Positions 35,597-48,300 of a stretch of DNA of 64,000 nt are shown here, in pieces. The notes beneath the pieces were generated by a model. It ran no database searches, had not been told where the DNA came from, and saw nothing but the letters and a program-made list of their open reading frames with translations. The DNA is from Oscheius tipulae (lineage: Eukaryota > Nematoda > Chromadorea > Rhabditida > Rhabditidae). The stretch covers positions 4,340,001 to 4,404,000 of the forward strand of contig JASJZH010000004.1 of assembly GCA_037178975.1 (NCBI GenBank), written 5' to 3'. The position numbers and the translations under genes were made by a program. Every line of letters starts with the position of its first letter. Positions within the stretch are counted from its first letter, which is position 1.

Positions 35597-36261
35597 TACA
35601 TGAAAGAGTAGTTACATAAGCATCTCATCGCAAATCACCAATGTCCGTGTGACATGGTTCACGACATGGTATATCATAGACTCCAAAGTCATATGTGAAA
35701 TTTGGTTGTCTCTATTTAATGCTCACTACGTGACCTGTTACAGAGTTATGAGACAATTATCACATTGTTGAGCTAAACAACGGTCTACAGACAAAAACCA
35801 CCCTCGAAATTTATAGCATCTATTATTGAAATTGTCCGTGGCTTGTTTCACCAATCAACTTTTTCAAACTTTCTGCAGTGGGGAGGAAAACATTTCCGCG
35901 TTTTTAATGTTTAGGCACTTTCTACGTTTCCAATTGCGCTAACATTATTCTTCTACGTATTCCTTCCCAGCTACCCGACCCTCATTCAATCCGTTGACTT
36001 ATTTTCGCGCCCAATCCTGGGTCATGCAACGAAAACCTTTGGCCAGTCAGGCGTTAGATTGTGCTGCAAAAACAGCTTCATGGACTTTTTGCTAGAATCT
36101 TCTTTATTTAAATTTTTTCCTTTTTAGTTTCGAAGATTCAGGAAATTTAATTACCACTAGCGTTATTCTTTTTGCTTCTAGTGCTTGCTTGAAGAATAAA
36201 CTTCCGTTTAATCATCAGTCTTTCAGGGTATATTATGAAAACATTGCCAGTCAATTAGTCT

Positions 36262-39200
36262 ATGGCTTTTCAAATCAAGCTCCGTAATGGCGAAACTATC
36301 AACGCTGCTACGTTCGATCGGATAGCGCGTGTGGATGACTCCAAGCTATCGAGTAGTCGTAAAACAGCAGCCTCTTTGAGTGCATACAAAAAAGTTAGTT
36401 CACTCAATCTGATTAAACGGTGTTCTATTTAAGCATTTTCAAGTTGAACCAGGAACCGTTGATATACCCAAGGCAGAGTTTTCGGAATACAAGTGTTACA
36501 TTCCACCTAGTCCCAAAAAACAGTCTGACGATTACTATGTTTATGTTCCGAAAACAAAAGAAGACTACGATCAATTGGTGGAATATGATTATGATGAGGA
36601 GGTTTTCGCCCCAGCATCTCTTCTTATAATTATTTTACAGGATTCTAACTGGCTACGTGATACCAACAGAGATAGAACTACTCGAAAGCAAGAGTGTATC
36701 AGCCATGAACAATTTGAGTTTGTAATGGATCGACTAGAGAAAAAGTGTTCGTTCGAGGTAAATGTGAACAAACTGCAACACTTTAATGTTTTGCAGCCGA
36801 AATCCGAGCATGCCGGTAATCCAGACGATGTTTGTTGCATTTGCTCGGAAGGAGATACAGACAACAGTAACCAAATCATCTACTGTGACTTATGTAATGT
36901 AGCTGTACATCAGGTAATATTTTTATTCGTACGTATGTAGACTTTGAGCTTAGGATTGCTATGGAGTTCCGTATATTCCGTCTGGGCAATGGCTGTGTCG
37001 CAAATGTAAGATCTGTCCTTCGACACCCGTGGAATGCTGTCTTTGTCCGAATACAAGCGGGGCATTCAAACAGACGTCTGACGGCAGATGGACTCACGTT
37101 GTTTGTGCAATCTGGCTCAATGAGGTTTTAAAATTGTTGCTTTATATAAAACAAACAATTAAGGTTCATTTCGGAAACGCTTCGTTTCTTGAGCCCGTCG
37201 AAGGAGTAGACAACTGCTTACGAAAACGTGCTAAACTTAAGTGCATCGTCTGTCGGTTAGTTGAATTTTGTAGTTTCAAATAGTTTTCTTTCGCAGACAA
37301 AAGGTTGGAGCATGTATTCAATGTACTACTCGTAGCTGTCCGAAATCCTTTCATGTAACATGTGCTCAAGGCGCTGGCATGTACATGCACATAGAGATTT
37401 CCTCAGATAAGAACGGAGAAGAAGTAGATGTCAAGGTAATTAATCATTTGGTTTATATCGTCTGGTTTAGCGATTTGTGTACTGTCATTTGCATTCTGAA
37501 GAAGGAGATACATCGGGTGATCGAACTACTCGAAAAAAGCACATGGCAAAAGCAATCAAACTAGCTCGTGCTAATTTGAACCATCCTCGTGTGTTCAACG
37601 TAAAGTACGAACTTTTTAGTGTATTTTTTTTAGAAAAGAAAAAGTTTAGCATGCCAATAATTTTACCCGATTCTGTGATGGACATCGCAAGTAAAGTGGA
37701 TTGCTCAATTGTGGACATAGTCCAGTATTGGTACCTGAAGAGAAAAAGTCGTTGCGGTGCTCCTTTAATTCGCCGCCTTCAGGTAACTAGACAACGAAAA
37801 CAAATGAAAGTTTAATTTCAGACCGAAACAAAAGCTCCACAGCGTCAAAACCTTGAATTGAGCAGCGATGAAAAAGACCTCTTAATCAAGTATGTTTCTT
37901 CCGCTTCAGAAACATGCACAACTATTTAGATTCAATAACATTCGTGTTTCTTGGGAGAACCAGCGACTGTTATGCGAACTTGTGAAAAAGAGGGAGCAGA
38001 ATAAGAAGTTGATGAACGAAATTAACCAACGGATGGCTGAAATATATTTGGCCCTTGACTCCAGCTCATGTATAGGATCCGTTCTACAGAGTCTCGTGAG
38101 AGAAGACAGAGAAAAGGTACTATATTTCTTAAAAGTATATGACTGCTCAGATATTCCACTCACCTGTAAAGATTAGCGGCTACAAAAGCATAATAAAAAC
38201 ACCGATGGATTTAGCAACAATGCAAAATCAGGTTGCTGACGGAACAATTGGTGTGTTAGCCTGTTTTCATGTACAATTCGAGCTATTTAGCCTCATTCTC
38301 AGATCTCCGAGATGCGTTCTCCTTAATGTTAGACAATTGTACCAAATACAACAGCACATATGAAGGCGGAAAACGGTTTATGGACTATGGAAAGAAATAC
38401 AAGAAGACTGTTATGGCTGCTTTGGACCAGGCTGAAAAACGATACTTGGAAGGAGACACGCTTTCGGACCTAGAAAAAGATTTCTGCTCACCTGATTATT
38501 ATGATTCCCTGAAACAAGAGGAGCCAGATGAAACGGACGCAAATGAAACGGAAGCGGAAGAATCCAAAGAGAAGAAACGAACACGTCGTTATTCCTCGTC
38601 TGCTAACGCAAATGACAAGAAAGCTTCGCCACCAAAGAAATCGAGGAATCTTTTCGGTTTGTTCTTTTATCGACTTTTTATATTAGCTTTTTAAGGCACT
38701 CTTTCGACAACTACGCCGAAAAGAAAAGCTTTAGTGACACATGTTAGCAGCAGGCCAAAAAAGTTCAAAAGTGATGCAGAGTCTAATAAAATAACGCGGT
38801 ACTATCAGCCACAGAAAACTGAAGCTGTTGTTCCTGCTCCTCTCATGGCATACAGGGACAATTCGGCTGTTAAAAGGTTAGATCCAAAATTAACGTTTAA
38901 ATATACTATTTTAGTCCGCTTCCAGCTGATGTAGCGTCATCGGAGTCGTCGACTGAAGAAGACGAGAGTCAGACTATACGGAGAAGTAGCCGTTTATTTG
39001 AAAGCTCCAAAGGAGTGGATTCCTCTGTGGAAGACGAAGTTTTCCAAAACGCTGATCTCGTGAGCGTCAACGGAACAGCTGGAAGGTGTTTTAACACGGA
39101 ATTTTCAAAAATAAGATATTTTCAGAGTGGTAGAACCAGCAGCAGCTGTTATGGACCCGGATTTACCTAAAGAATTGAAAGCCGAGTGCCGATCACGAAG

Positions 39201-39856
39201 ACGAGAATCACGCATATGCGTCGTATTTTTCGAAACAGAAAACAAATGGTCAGTAGTAGAATTAAGTGGTTTATTCTTTCTACCAGCGGCCTACGGCTGC
39301 TTCGCAGTCGTTTGGGTTTCGGTTAACTTTCTAGACGAGCTGCCACAAATTGAGCGAGATTCCTATACAACTTTCCGCTTACAACTGAGTTGTCACTTAA
39401 TTGTCAATAGTTCTTTACCTGCCATCTTTGCTTCGTGGCCTCGGACAAACAAACACACAGTCAACCACAGACACCACTGCGCTTTCATAGTTTAGATTAC
39501 AATTAGCTTCTCCCGAGCGAGCTCGAAACATGACCGTTAGCGCTGTCTGGTTTATTTGTAACTTACTATATTGTTAGCACGGGCTAGAGAGCACATTTTA
39601 TGAGAACTATTGGAGAACACACATCTGTGGAGTCACTCCGCTAATCCGGGTTGGTTTGACGGAAGACCATTCTGTTTTTCTTATAACGTTGTTTTCAGGG
39701 GATGGTATCTGCCTTCGGAAATCAAGCATTTAAAAATGGGCGACAACAAAGCTGTGACTTCATCGTCTATAGCTAGTGCCAAAAATTGGTCTGTACTTTA
39801 AATAAGACTAAGGATTGTCAACTTTCAGGTTCAACCGAATCTTATTGGGTCAGTGA
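36262..39856 (+). CDS. lin-49: BRPF-family chromatin reader LIN-49 (PHD-ePHD-bromodomain-PWWP)
   Basis: Scaffold of MOZ/MORF-type histone acetyltransferase complexes; in C. elegans LIN-49 works with LIN-59 in development. The ATG at 36262 gives MAFQIKLRNGETINAATFDR. An Enhancer-of-polycomb-like part follows, then the first PHD finger (DDVCCICSEGDTDNSNQIIY, near 36,830) and the Zn knuckle plus extended PHD (CKICPSTPVECCLCPNTSGA; CTTRSCPKSFHVTCAQGAGM). The bromodomain runs from VREDREKIFHSPVKISGYK (38,100) through TPMDLATM to LMLDNCTKYNSTYEGG. The linker is acidic and Ser/Lys-rich. At the end VVEPAAAVMDPDLP and ICVVFFETENKW match BRPF PWWP positions (PALIIDP, LVLFFD..RSW). Across a 450-nt intron the PWWP resumes with GWYLPSEIKHLKMGDNKA and stops after FNRILLGQ. 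Exons are separated by 40-60 nt introns. Strong call. Confidence 0.92.
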
Positions 39857-39951
39857 AGATGTCTAGCATGTACACTCTTTCTCTCTGCGAACTCAAAAAC
39901 AAACTGGTGCATTTCTTAGCCTATTGTGTGCCTAGACTGTAATATTTGAAT

Positions 39952-39957
39952 AATAAA
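39952..39957 (+). terminator. AATAAA poly(A) signal of lin-49
   Basis: Lies 96 bp after the lin-49 stop and 20 bp before the stop codon of the convergent minus-strand gene. Confidence 0.6.
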
Positions 39958-39976
39958 GTATTTACCACAACCAGAT

Positions 39977-41726
39977 TTATTTGATCACTGAAAACATTGG
40001 ATTCTTGATATACGAGATCTGCTTAATAGACAGATTTGACGAAGTGACGTGACTATGGTAACTTGGTAAGGAGAACAAGAAGATCCGAATTTCTGGAGTC
40101 TGACGGACGAATGGGAGGATACCGATAGGAGCCGTGATAATTTTGGTATGGTATTTTGATTGGTTTTATCTAAAGTTTTCATATCGTAGCTCAACAATGG
40201 ACCTACCTGATCCTTAAAATTACTTCCAATAAGTTTGTAGTATATGTAACCGCTGCAAAGTGCTACAACACCATCACATTTGTCGTCGAGAGCCGTATTG
40301 ATGCTGAAACGCTTACTTGTTCTACATTTGACAGGGCACCATTAACTGGAGGCTGGTGCCTGAGCCATTGCTACAAACACCTCATTTCAGCGATTAAGGA
40401 AGCCAATTTCCTCTTGGGAATACAACGCACGGCTAACTGATTGGAAGCAACAAACGCAAACGAAAGCAACACTTACCAAAAGTTAAGCATGGCACGAGCA
40501 CACCCTCTTCTGTAACAGTCCGGGCGAACAGCTATTAACATTAAAAAAATCTGAACATGTTTTGTTGTAATTAGTGTTACTTCTTACAGGTTTCGTAACT
40601 CCGCTCTCCTCACAGTGGTAGACAAAATCGACTCTGTTGAAAAGATACTTGAGAAACTCCACTGCGATTGTCATTCCTTCGTCTTTAAAATCATACGCAC
40701 ATAATCTGTCCATCTGTAAATAGTTATAGAGCAGAATACCTCTTTTCTACCTGCTTTTCGAAAAGTGTTGGCCTACTTGCGAGACAAACGCCTACCAAGC
40801 CGGAGTCGTCTCGAAGACAACAGGAGGATGAGCAAGAATAACATTCGGCCACAACATCGCCGAGAAGTTGTTTTAGTTCATTCCTGATAATGTGTTATAA
40901 GGCAGTTCAAACACGCACCTATTTTCAATCTTGATACTAGAGAGTATGGGCTCCCTGCTGACCACGTGGTCGAGAAGAAAGTTGATAACCTGCAAGAGGA
41001 AATGCTTTGTTCCCTTTTTGTGCCTAGATCTCATATTACGTGTTTGTCTAACAAGTCTGCCAGCCAAATGCAAACAAGCCAATTCCGTGGAATTAGCAAT
41101 GTGCGACATTTCGACTTTGTTTGGGACAATAACACAACAAACTTATTATTTTAAAGTATCTATCTGTTCATCCAAAAGTCACAGTATTGCTTTGACGCAA
41201 ACCCAAAAGAGATAACAACCGATCTCATAAAAATAATGTATAACTGAAACAAGCAGGGTGTTCAAGGCATTGTCGGGATACGACCCATTCGCACAAACCT
41301 AGCGAAAGCAAGGCTCAATTTGCTTTTTAAGTTGAGTAGATACCAACTATACTCAGCTTTTCTCGATAACCGTTTTCTCCTTGCCCAAAAATGATAGACT
41401 GTTCAAGAAAAAGAGCATAAATTGAATTGCACAGCACGGGTTTTTTCGCGTATAGAAGATTGGCATTGTAAGAGTTGGTGCGCAGATAAAATGTTTGGGC
41501 GGGTCTATTAGAAAAATGATTTTTCTTGAACAGACTATATGCTTGTTTGCATATTATGTAGCTATTGCTACTTTTCAACTAACCTCATCGGAAGGAGCCA
41601 ATTTTTCCGGCAGCATGCTACAAGGAGATTCGAGTGAATGGGCTGTGGAGGGTGTTGGGGGCTGTTCGTCTGGTGGCACCGCCTGCTGTCCACCGCCCCC
41701 CGAGGCGGACACAAGGGTGGTCATTT
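39977..41726 (-). CDS. Unrecognised multi-exon protein with Cys clusters
   Basis: I could join about nine exons. ATG 41726 gives MTTLVSASGGGGQQAVPPDE, a Pro-rich N-terminus. Next come KNHFSNRPAQTFYLRTNSYN, LLYAKKPVLCNSIYALFLEQ, GQGENGYREKLSIV, VIHYFYEIDRYFKIISL, VRQTRNMRSRHKKGTKHFLL and VINFLLDHVVSREPILSSIK. Then follow the Cys-rich ECYSCSSSCCLRDDSG, the exons MDRLCAYDFKDEGMTIAVEF and YLFNRVDFVYHCEESGVTKP, and LFARTVTEEGVLVPCLTF. After one junction I could not fix come WCPVKCRTSKRFSINTALDD, CDGVVALCSGYIYYKLIGSN and a tail ending NPMFSVIK. No signal peptide. The hydrophobic, helix-rich middle suggests a folded intracellular protein. A longer start at 41835 is in frame. Convergent with lin-49. 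No family recognised. Confidence 0.5.
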
Positions 41727-41835
41727 GACGATAAAGGTATTGAAAAATTCTGCCGGGTTTGTTTATTGAGGGAAAGACGGCGCGACCAGTACTGTTCTGA
41801 ACTTTGAAAATTAGAGATACTATTATTCGGTTCAT

Positions 41836-43153
41836 ACCGCTGTACCGGTCGGCGAATCTCTCGCTCCGCTATTCTTTCTGAAAATTGTTGATGAGTGTGA
41901 TGTGGATCTGTAGAGCTTTAAAGATTTAAATATCTAACAGGATCCCTACACACCTGATGTAAGACTTCAACGACGTAAGTTCAAGAAATTCGAGAGATAA
42001 CAATATTATTCAACCTGACTGTAGGTTATTCAGAATAACTCACATAGGATCAACATAATTGGCAACAAAACTTTTTTTCTTGGTATATGAGTGATAATCA
42101 AGTGTGCAAAGTGATCTAGAAGAATAATTGAGGACATATGACACTAATCGACTCAATGAGCACAAAAGTTCTGAATGGGATGTTCCATTAGGAAGATGGA
42201 CGACTACTCGTCTCGTGATGAAGGGATATAATTCGTTCAGAAGACTACCTTTCTCTGACTCCGCTTTCTAATTCAATTACCGTAAAAGCTCTCTAGTAGA
42301 AGCCCAGGGTTGTATAAATGAATACGCAATTGCGTATATGTGTCTTTCGGGTTGAAGACGACAGCTGAGCTTTTCGATGTTCTGTGAAGTTGCAGATCAC
42401 GGGCTACAACTTTGCAGAACATCGAAAACTCAGAAAAAGTCGTCTTGACCCCGAAAAACGCGTATACGCAATTGCGTCTTTCCTTACGTAGCTCTGGGCT
42501 TCTATTAGAGCTTTTATATACGGTAAGCTGGTAAATCATAGATAGAATGGGCAGGACAGAAGACTGGGATAGATCAGCTTATCTCATAAACAGTCGAAAA
42601 TGTCGTACCTCACGAGCTTCGGAGATATGGTTTAACAAAATGTCAGACCGTTATTGACACAAAAGAGGGATGTGAAACCTTCTATTCAGGGGTTGTATAC
42701 ATCCAACCAGTTCGAAATAAACAGGATCAGTCAAAAGGACAATTGGTTCCTTTCCTCAAAAAAACTCAAAGCGGTTGTAGTTAGAGGTTCTGTACCACAT
42801 AACAAGTACATTTGAGCGCCAGAAGAAAAGATCGGAAAATAAAGTAATCGAAAAAGAAGGATGAAATCAGGATTCAAAAGTGATTACGATAAACTTAATT
42901 TTCATATTTTTGTGAGGACGAATGTACCAGACAGATTTGTACCAACGGAGCGAAGTCTGCTCAAATTGCGAAACGGACGTGGATTAGCTAATTGAGAACG
43001 GGCTTTTAAGCTGTCTTGGAGGGCCGCAACACATTGGCCTTGGATCGATGCAGCTCGCTTGTCCTCTATTTTCACGTTGAAATCAAAAGATGTTATGGGA
43101 GAAATCGATTGTTTTCAGAAGGGGAAAAGGGGTTTATTCAAATTCTGAACTAA
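41836..43153. other. Intergenic, 1.3 kb, containing one MITE
   Basis: Apart from the palindromic element at 42,278-42,525 and the last 50 bp (3' UTR of the SMG-type gene, with AATAAA on the minus strand near 43,130), I see no gene. Composition is AT-rich and open frames are short. Confidence 0.45.
42278..42525. mobile_element. Palindromic MITE / foldback element with TA target duplication
   Basis: The 248 bp form an almost complete inverted repeat. The left arm starts taccgtaaaagctct (42,278) and carries gtagaagcccaggg, acgcaattgcgt and tttcgatgttctgtgaagtt. The right arm, read in reverse complement, gives the same blocks in the same order (taccgtatataaaagctct, atagaagcccag, acgcaattgcgt, tttcgatgttctgcaaagtt). 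The ends are flanked by TA, which suits a Tc1/mariner-type origin. There is no room for a transposase, so it is non-autonomous. Arm divergence of around 15-20% suggests it is not very recent. Confidence 0.85.
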
Positions 43154-45033
43154 TCAATCGATTGTGCGCCAATACCTTTCTCGTTTGGAGTCTTTCCTTC
43201 CCTTTCCCTTCCTTCCTTCAAAAGATCCGCTAGCTGGTTCCATTTCAGAGGATAGTTGAACGGGTCTCTGAGGCACCTGGAACTTCGCATCAGTATTTTA
43301 CGGATATTGTTTTTGTACTATTGTCGCAGAATCGAGTTTAATGGACTCAATTGGTACGCATTCGAAAAGACAAATGCGACAGAAAACAAATGGAGCGCTG
43401 AAAACTGTTTTCACATTCTCGAGGTTATGTACAGGAATTGTTTAAAAGAAACTGACACGAAATACTGTAAGTAGTCTTCGAGCTGGAGTACAGTCTCAAC
43501 CTTGAGAAATTCGGCTTCCTTTGGCTGGCATACACTCGGCAAGCGTAGTAGCAAAGACAAACAGCTCAAGAGAGAACTGTCAACATCTGTTCCGTTCTGT
43601 AATTGTTGCATTAAACAGCGACACAATGACATATTCAACGGCTTCGTCGAACGAACAAAGGGAGAAAGAGGCGCATTTCCATGACAGTACTCAGTTAAAA
43701 CAAAGGACATGGTTAGTCGTTCTACTTGTTTCGCTACTGTCGTTACTCGACAATTCGAACAAATATCTCTAGGTACAACATTTTCTTTGTAGCCATGGTT
43801 ACCCGTCTAGAAGGTCAGGTGTAATTGGCATACAGCGCCAGACTTATGAAAAAGATAGCTTACTTCGATTTTCGTGAAAATGTCTTGAAAGGCACTTTTC
43901 AATAGTTGCTCGATGACGTGCTTAGTTGCCTTTTCTCCGACAGCCTCATCTACTGAAAATACTCTTTGAGAACATACTATAAACTCACCCAGAGTGCTAT
44001 ACAGAGCGAATAGTGGAACTAGAGACCTCACAGTCACCAATTTCCCGTCAAGAGCTTTGATGAGTTCCGTCGACACCGGTATCATCTGTAAGAGAAGTAG
44101 ATTTAATATGCGGTTGCCAACTGACAAAATGGAGTTTGCTCAGCATTGTGAGGTATAACTCTTGAAAAGGAGTATCTTCTACTGCTTCTGTAAAAGGTTT
44201 AAAATATTATTATTTCAGTTAAAGATAAATACCAGTTCTGTCGGTGAATTTTCTTAAAATTGAAGAGATATTCGTAGATGCTAGCGGGAAAGGAGTTGAA
44301 GAGTGAAGAGCACGTGTATGATAGTAGACAGCGTCTAGTTGCGAGCCTCTGAACAAAGTAACATACTACGTTTAACGAATCAAAACCTTTGTCTAGCCAT
44401 GAGTCCCAGTTGATTCCATACAGTTCCATTGAATGGTTGCAATTCCAGAGCTGTTTGATAGAGCTGTTCGGCAGTTACGAATTCGTTCTAATAAACAGGT
44501 GACACAGCAGGTTGAAACTAGCCTTGTATCTCATAAGATCCCCCATTCTGAAGGCAATAAATCCCAGAAGAGACAGCCTGCTCTCGTCAGAGATGTCTTT
44601 CAGTTTTGACCAATCTAGGACAACTGGAGAAACTGCCAAGGATATGGGCAATTTGTGAGGTTGGAGTCGATATCGAGTATGGGTCAATTGTGCCAACTGA
44701 CCCAGCCAAGAGATTGCCAAACTGACGGCATTTTCTTTGGCCTGAACTATCGAAAGTAACTGCGAATGGCATCGAACTACCTTGATATCGCCAGTTGCTG
44801 CAGTCTCAATCATATTTCGATACACTTTCCACAGCTCTCGATCCACATGTTTCGACAATCCAAACTCCACATCTTCTACTAAGATTTTGCTCAAGATCTG
44901 GAAGAAGTAGTTTAAAAACAAAGTTACACACTGTGTTCAATTGGACAGCAGAATCCAGATCGATTTCGCCGATAACGTCACGCAGGAGTTTTTGAGCATT
45001 TGAGTACAATTCTTCAACATCCTCGAACCCCAT
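43154..45033 (-). CDS. EST1/SMG5-7 family protein (nonsense-mediated decay)
   Basis: SMG5/6/7 proteins bind phosphorylated UPF1 through a 14-3-3-like TPR fold and promote decay of aberrant mRNAs. ATG 45033 gives MGFEDVEELYSNAQKLLRDV. The 14-3-3-like part includes DRELWKVYRNMIETAA, then RLSLLGFIAFRMGDLMRYK, matching the family's CLIYLGDLARYR helix. The DNA/RNA-binding TPR signature follows: AEQLYQTALELQPFNGTVWN and QLGLMARQR, and across an intron AVYYHTRALHSSTPFPAST. The C-terminal half is less conserved (VPLFALYSTLGEFIVCSQRV; LCRCLMQQLQNGTDVDSSLL; ICLFECVPIESIKLDSATIV) and ends in a basic tail, KGKGRKDSKRERYWRTID. I see no PIN nuclease motif, which argues against SMG6 and favours SMG-5 or SMG-7. 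An AATAAA follows the stop on the minus strand. Confidence 0.78.
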
Positions 45034-45368
45034 TTCTAAAGATCTAAACCATTCATCGAGAATTAGAGCCGGTAAAATAAGCTAGGAGCATTGGTACCGA
45101 AAATAAATGCACACATTGTAAAAGTTATGTTTATGTACCCGGTCGATGGAATGAATACATACAAATTAGTAAAACGGAAAAAAAGAGCAAGAAGTACAGA
45201 ATATGATACAGGAGAAGCTCAATCACTTGATGATAACCGGGGATGAAGACGACTTCTGGCTGATGAAATGGGTCTAATGAATTCAGGAAAAGAGAGAAAG
45301 TGAGCAAAAAGAAAGATCAACAATTATTCAGAAAAATATAGAGATTATTAGCGAGAATACAAAAATTA
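45034..45368. other. Intergenic between lin-45 stop and SMG-type start
   Basis: Both neighbours are on the minus strand, 336 bp apart. This is longer than a typical nematode operon spacer, so separate promoters are more likely. No other feature seen. Confidence 0.4.
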
Positions 45369-48300
45369 TCACACATCCCAAAACTCTAAATATCTTGGAG
45401 CAGCGATAGGATTGTGAAGAGTTTCTTGTCCTAACCGGTAAAGACAGGGAGCGGAGACAGATCGCACATGTTTTGGGAGCGTAATTCGCCCCAGAAGCTC
45501 CATCACCTGAAATCGTGAACATAGAGGAGAATATGACACTGGAGACCTCGTTAAACTCCGGTCGATCATTGCGATCAAACTTGATACAACGCTCATAAAG
45601 ATTCAGAAGTCTCTTCGGCGTATCGTCCCGAATCCTTGTCTTGTCTGGTTTCAGCGTTCCACGAGCTACCTAAAACTAATTTGAGCTTCGAACAAAAAAG
45701 AAGACGAACCCCCCAAAGGATGAGATCACGATGATTGACGTTGGTGTAAGGCAATGATCCAGAGAGAACTTCGTACATGCAAATTCCGAAAGAGTAAACG
45801 TCGGAAAATGTTGTATAAGGCGTTTCTGTATCCGTATGTCGAATCCTAATCACTTCCGGTGCCTAAAACACGTTTGAACAGGAAAAAAAAATCAGGGATA
45901 CCATCCATAAAATGCTTCCAGTCGGCTGCTGATTGTGCATACCGGAAGACCATCGAGATTTGACTGTAGCCAATCCAAAATCTCCAATTTTCACTGTGCT
46001 CATATCATCGGTGAGGAAAATATTATTAGTTTTCAAGTCTCTGGAGAGGATAAAATTAAAGTGAGAAATGAGCCACACCTGTGTATTATACTCTTGGAAT
46101 GTAAATAGTTCATTCCTAATGAAATTTGTTTGAAAATGTCCAAAATTGCTGACATTTGGAATTCCACCTTGGGCTCTAAATTGCCAGAGTAAGACAAAGA
46201 AACAAGGATAAACGAACCAACAACATGGATGTGACGATAAAGACTACTACCGTCGCACCATTGGGTTACTATGGCTAGTTGGGGCTCCTTGATGTAGCCC
46301 ATAAAAAGAAGAATGTTAGAATGTCTCGTTTTCATGAGTAGAGCAACCTAAAACTGGATTTACCAAAGAAAACCAACAGCAAACCTCGTTTTTGAATGCT
46401 TGGAACTGTTGAGCAGTTGGTTCCCCGACGTTCAAGACCTTGATGGCAACATGGCCACACCACCGTCCCTTGTGAACTGTTCCGAACGAGCCAGATCCAA
46501 TTTGTTGTCCCATTTCAAGTCCTTCCTTCACTTCCCAATCCTCCTGTTGCGGCCGAGTTCGTGGTCGAGAAGCCTCCGATCTCTCGCCTGGAGACCGGCT
46601 ACGTGAGAAAAATCCTTGACTTGGCTGCAAGTTTTCAGTCAACGGAGAGAAAGTTGTTTCGTTCTTATGAACAAGTGAAATGGTACATGTGACGACAGCG
46701 AGGAAATTGTATACCTTGGATGGTGGAGCAGACTGTGGCGGAGTGAGAAGAGGGTGATTTGGCGGCAAGAGTTGTCCGGCATTCGGGTTGGAGTTACTCG
46801 AAGGAGATGAACTAATGCCTGGAACGTCTGACTTCAGATTTTCTTAGGAAAAGATTACTTGAAACGGATTGTGAAGAAAGAGGAGAAGCGTCGCTGAGAG
46901 GATGGAGATAGGCACGACGAGCTGCGTTATTTGTTGGCAGTGGAGATGCTTTCTCTTTTGTGAATCGCATCAATTCCTCGGCTGAAATATCAATGAATGA
47001 GATGAGATGAGATCTAAGTGCAATGGGAAAGGTCACATAATTTTCGGAGCAGATGTTTTGAAACATACCGTTATGACGATCGGTGTACTCTTCCAACACT
47101 CGTTGATTATGCTCCACCACAGATTCGTCGTTGATGGCGTTGATATTGGGAGCAGACGAGGACCTACAAGTTTATAATTATTTAAAGTTCCTGTTGTATT
47201 CCCCAAAATGTACTAAAAGTGCAGAAACAAAACAAGCGAAATAACAGAGGTGCTGTCTGCCCACATTTTTAACGATATTTTGCTCGGATCATGACGATCG
47301 AACCTGTCCCGTTGATATGGTCCCGGCGAAAGAGGCGTCGATTGTTCCCGTGAATGTGATGAAGTCGCTGGAGGTTGCTTTCTCTTGACTGCGGGCACAC
47401 TGCAAAACATTATTCGAGAGAAAAAGTTTCTGGACCAGCTCGCTGAACTGTGGCGCTTCGTCATTTCTGACGGGAGCCCAGTGACAACGATATAAGCGCT
47501 TCGAAAGTGGAGAGCAAAAGGAAAAATGCCTAACCGGTGGGGAGTAAAGTCTTGCCGAGGTGGTTCGGGTGAAACTGGACTAGGGTTTGGCTGAAATGGC
47601 CCGAGTGTGGTCTCCATTGCTTGTCCCGTTATTTCCGCAAGTTCTTGTAGCTTCTGAATTTGGCAATTATAAGTAACAGAAAAAAAATTTACTTCTTCGT
47701 CGTGCATAAATGACGGTAACAAGTCGCAATACAGCGGAGCCTTGTACGAACATTTTGCATGGAATTTGATTTGACACAATTCACACCGCCATCCGCTCAG
47801 CCAGATAGGATTCCGGCAGACATCACAAGGTACCCAGGGAATGAACGTCTTCCGCCGAATCTCGTGCTTTATCGACTTGGTCTTGGCAATGTATGCACTG
47901 TGAACCCATAGTTCCGGTGTCTTCAGCATTGAGCATATCGTCTCCATGTCCATCTGAAAATACCGTGTTTATGGGAGATTGTAGTGTTCAGATGAAAATT
48001 GCAGTAATGCATACCCGCAAGTCGATTTCTTCGCTATTTGTATCGGATCCGGCATAAACACGGCAGAGATTGGGAATGATATTCCTTCTCTTCAGAACTT
48101 TGGCAATTGCATCGCGACATTCCTCGCCTGGACGGACCTCCAGCTTCGAATGTTGATCGAATGGCAGATGCAACTCCAGAAACTTGAACTTTGTTGGCAA
48201 ACTGCAAAAACAGAACAGATAAATACAAAGAAAAAACTTACTTTTTATACGCGTCAGAAGGTGTAACAATGGGAGATTGTCCATCGCAGGAAGAACCACT

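Larger units (their letters stand above)
34844..36261. other. 1.4-kb intergenic region with degenerate repeats
   Basis: No supported gene. Between about 35,200 and 35,720 several motifs recur in diverged form, among them ggtaggattc, aagcatcttttcgcaa / aagcatctcatcgcaa, and gactttgacttgt. The last 200 bp should hold the lin-49 promoter. A ctttcag near 36,222-36,228 precedes its ATG and may be the trans-splice acceptor. Confidence 0.5.

Noticed and set aside
39127-39495. Read-through C-terminus of LIN-49 beyond ETENKW
   Set aside because: Splicing to 39,700 restores the PWWP fold, so the read-through sequence is intronic.
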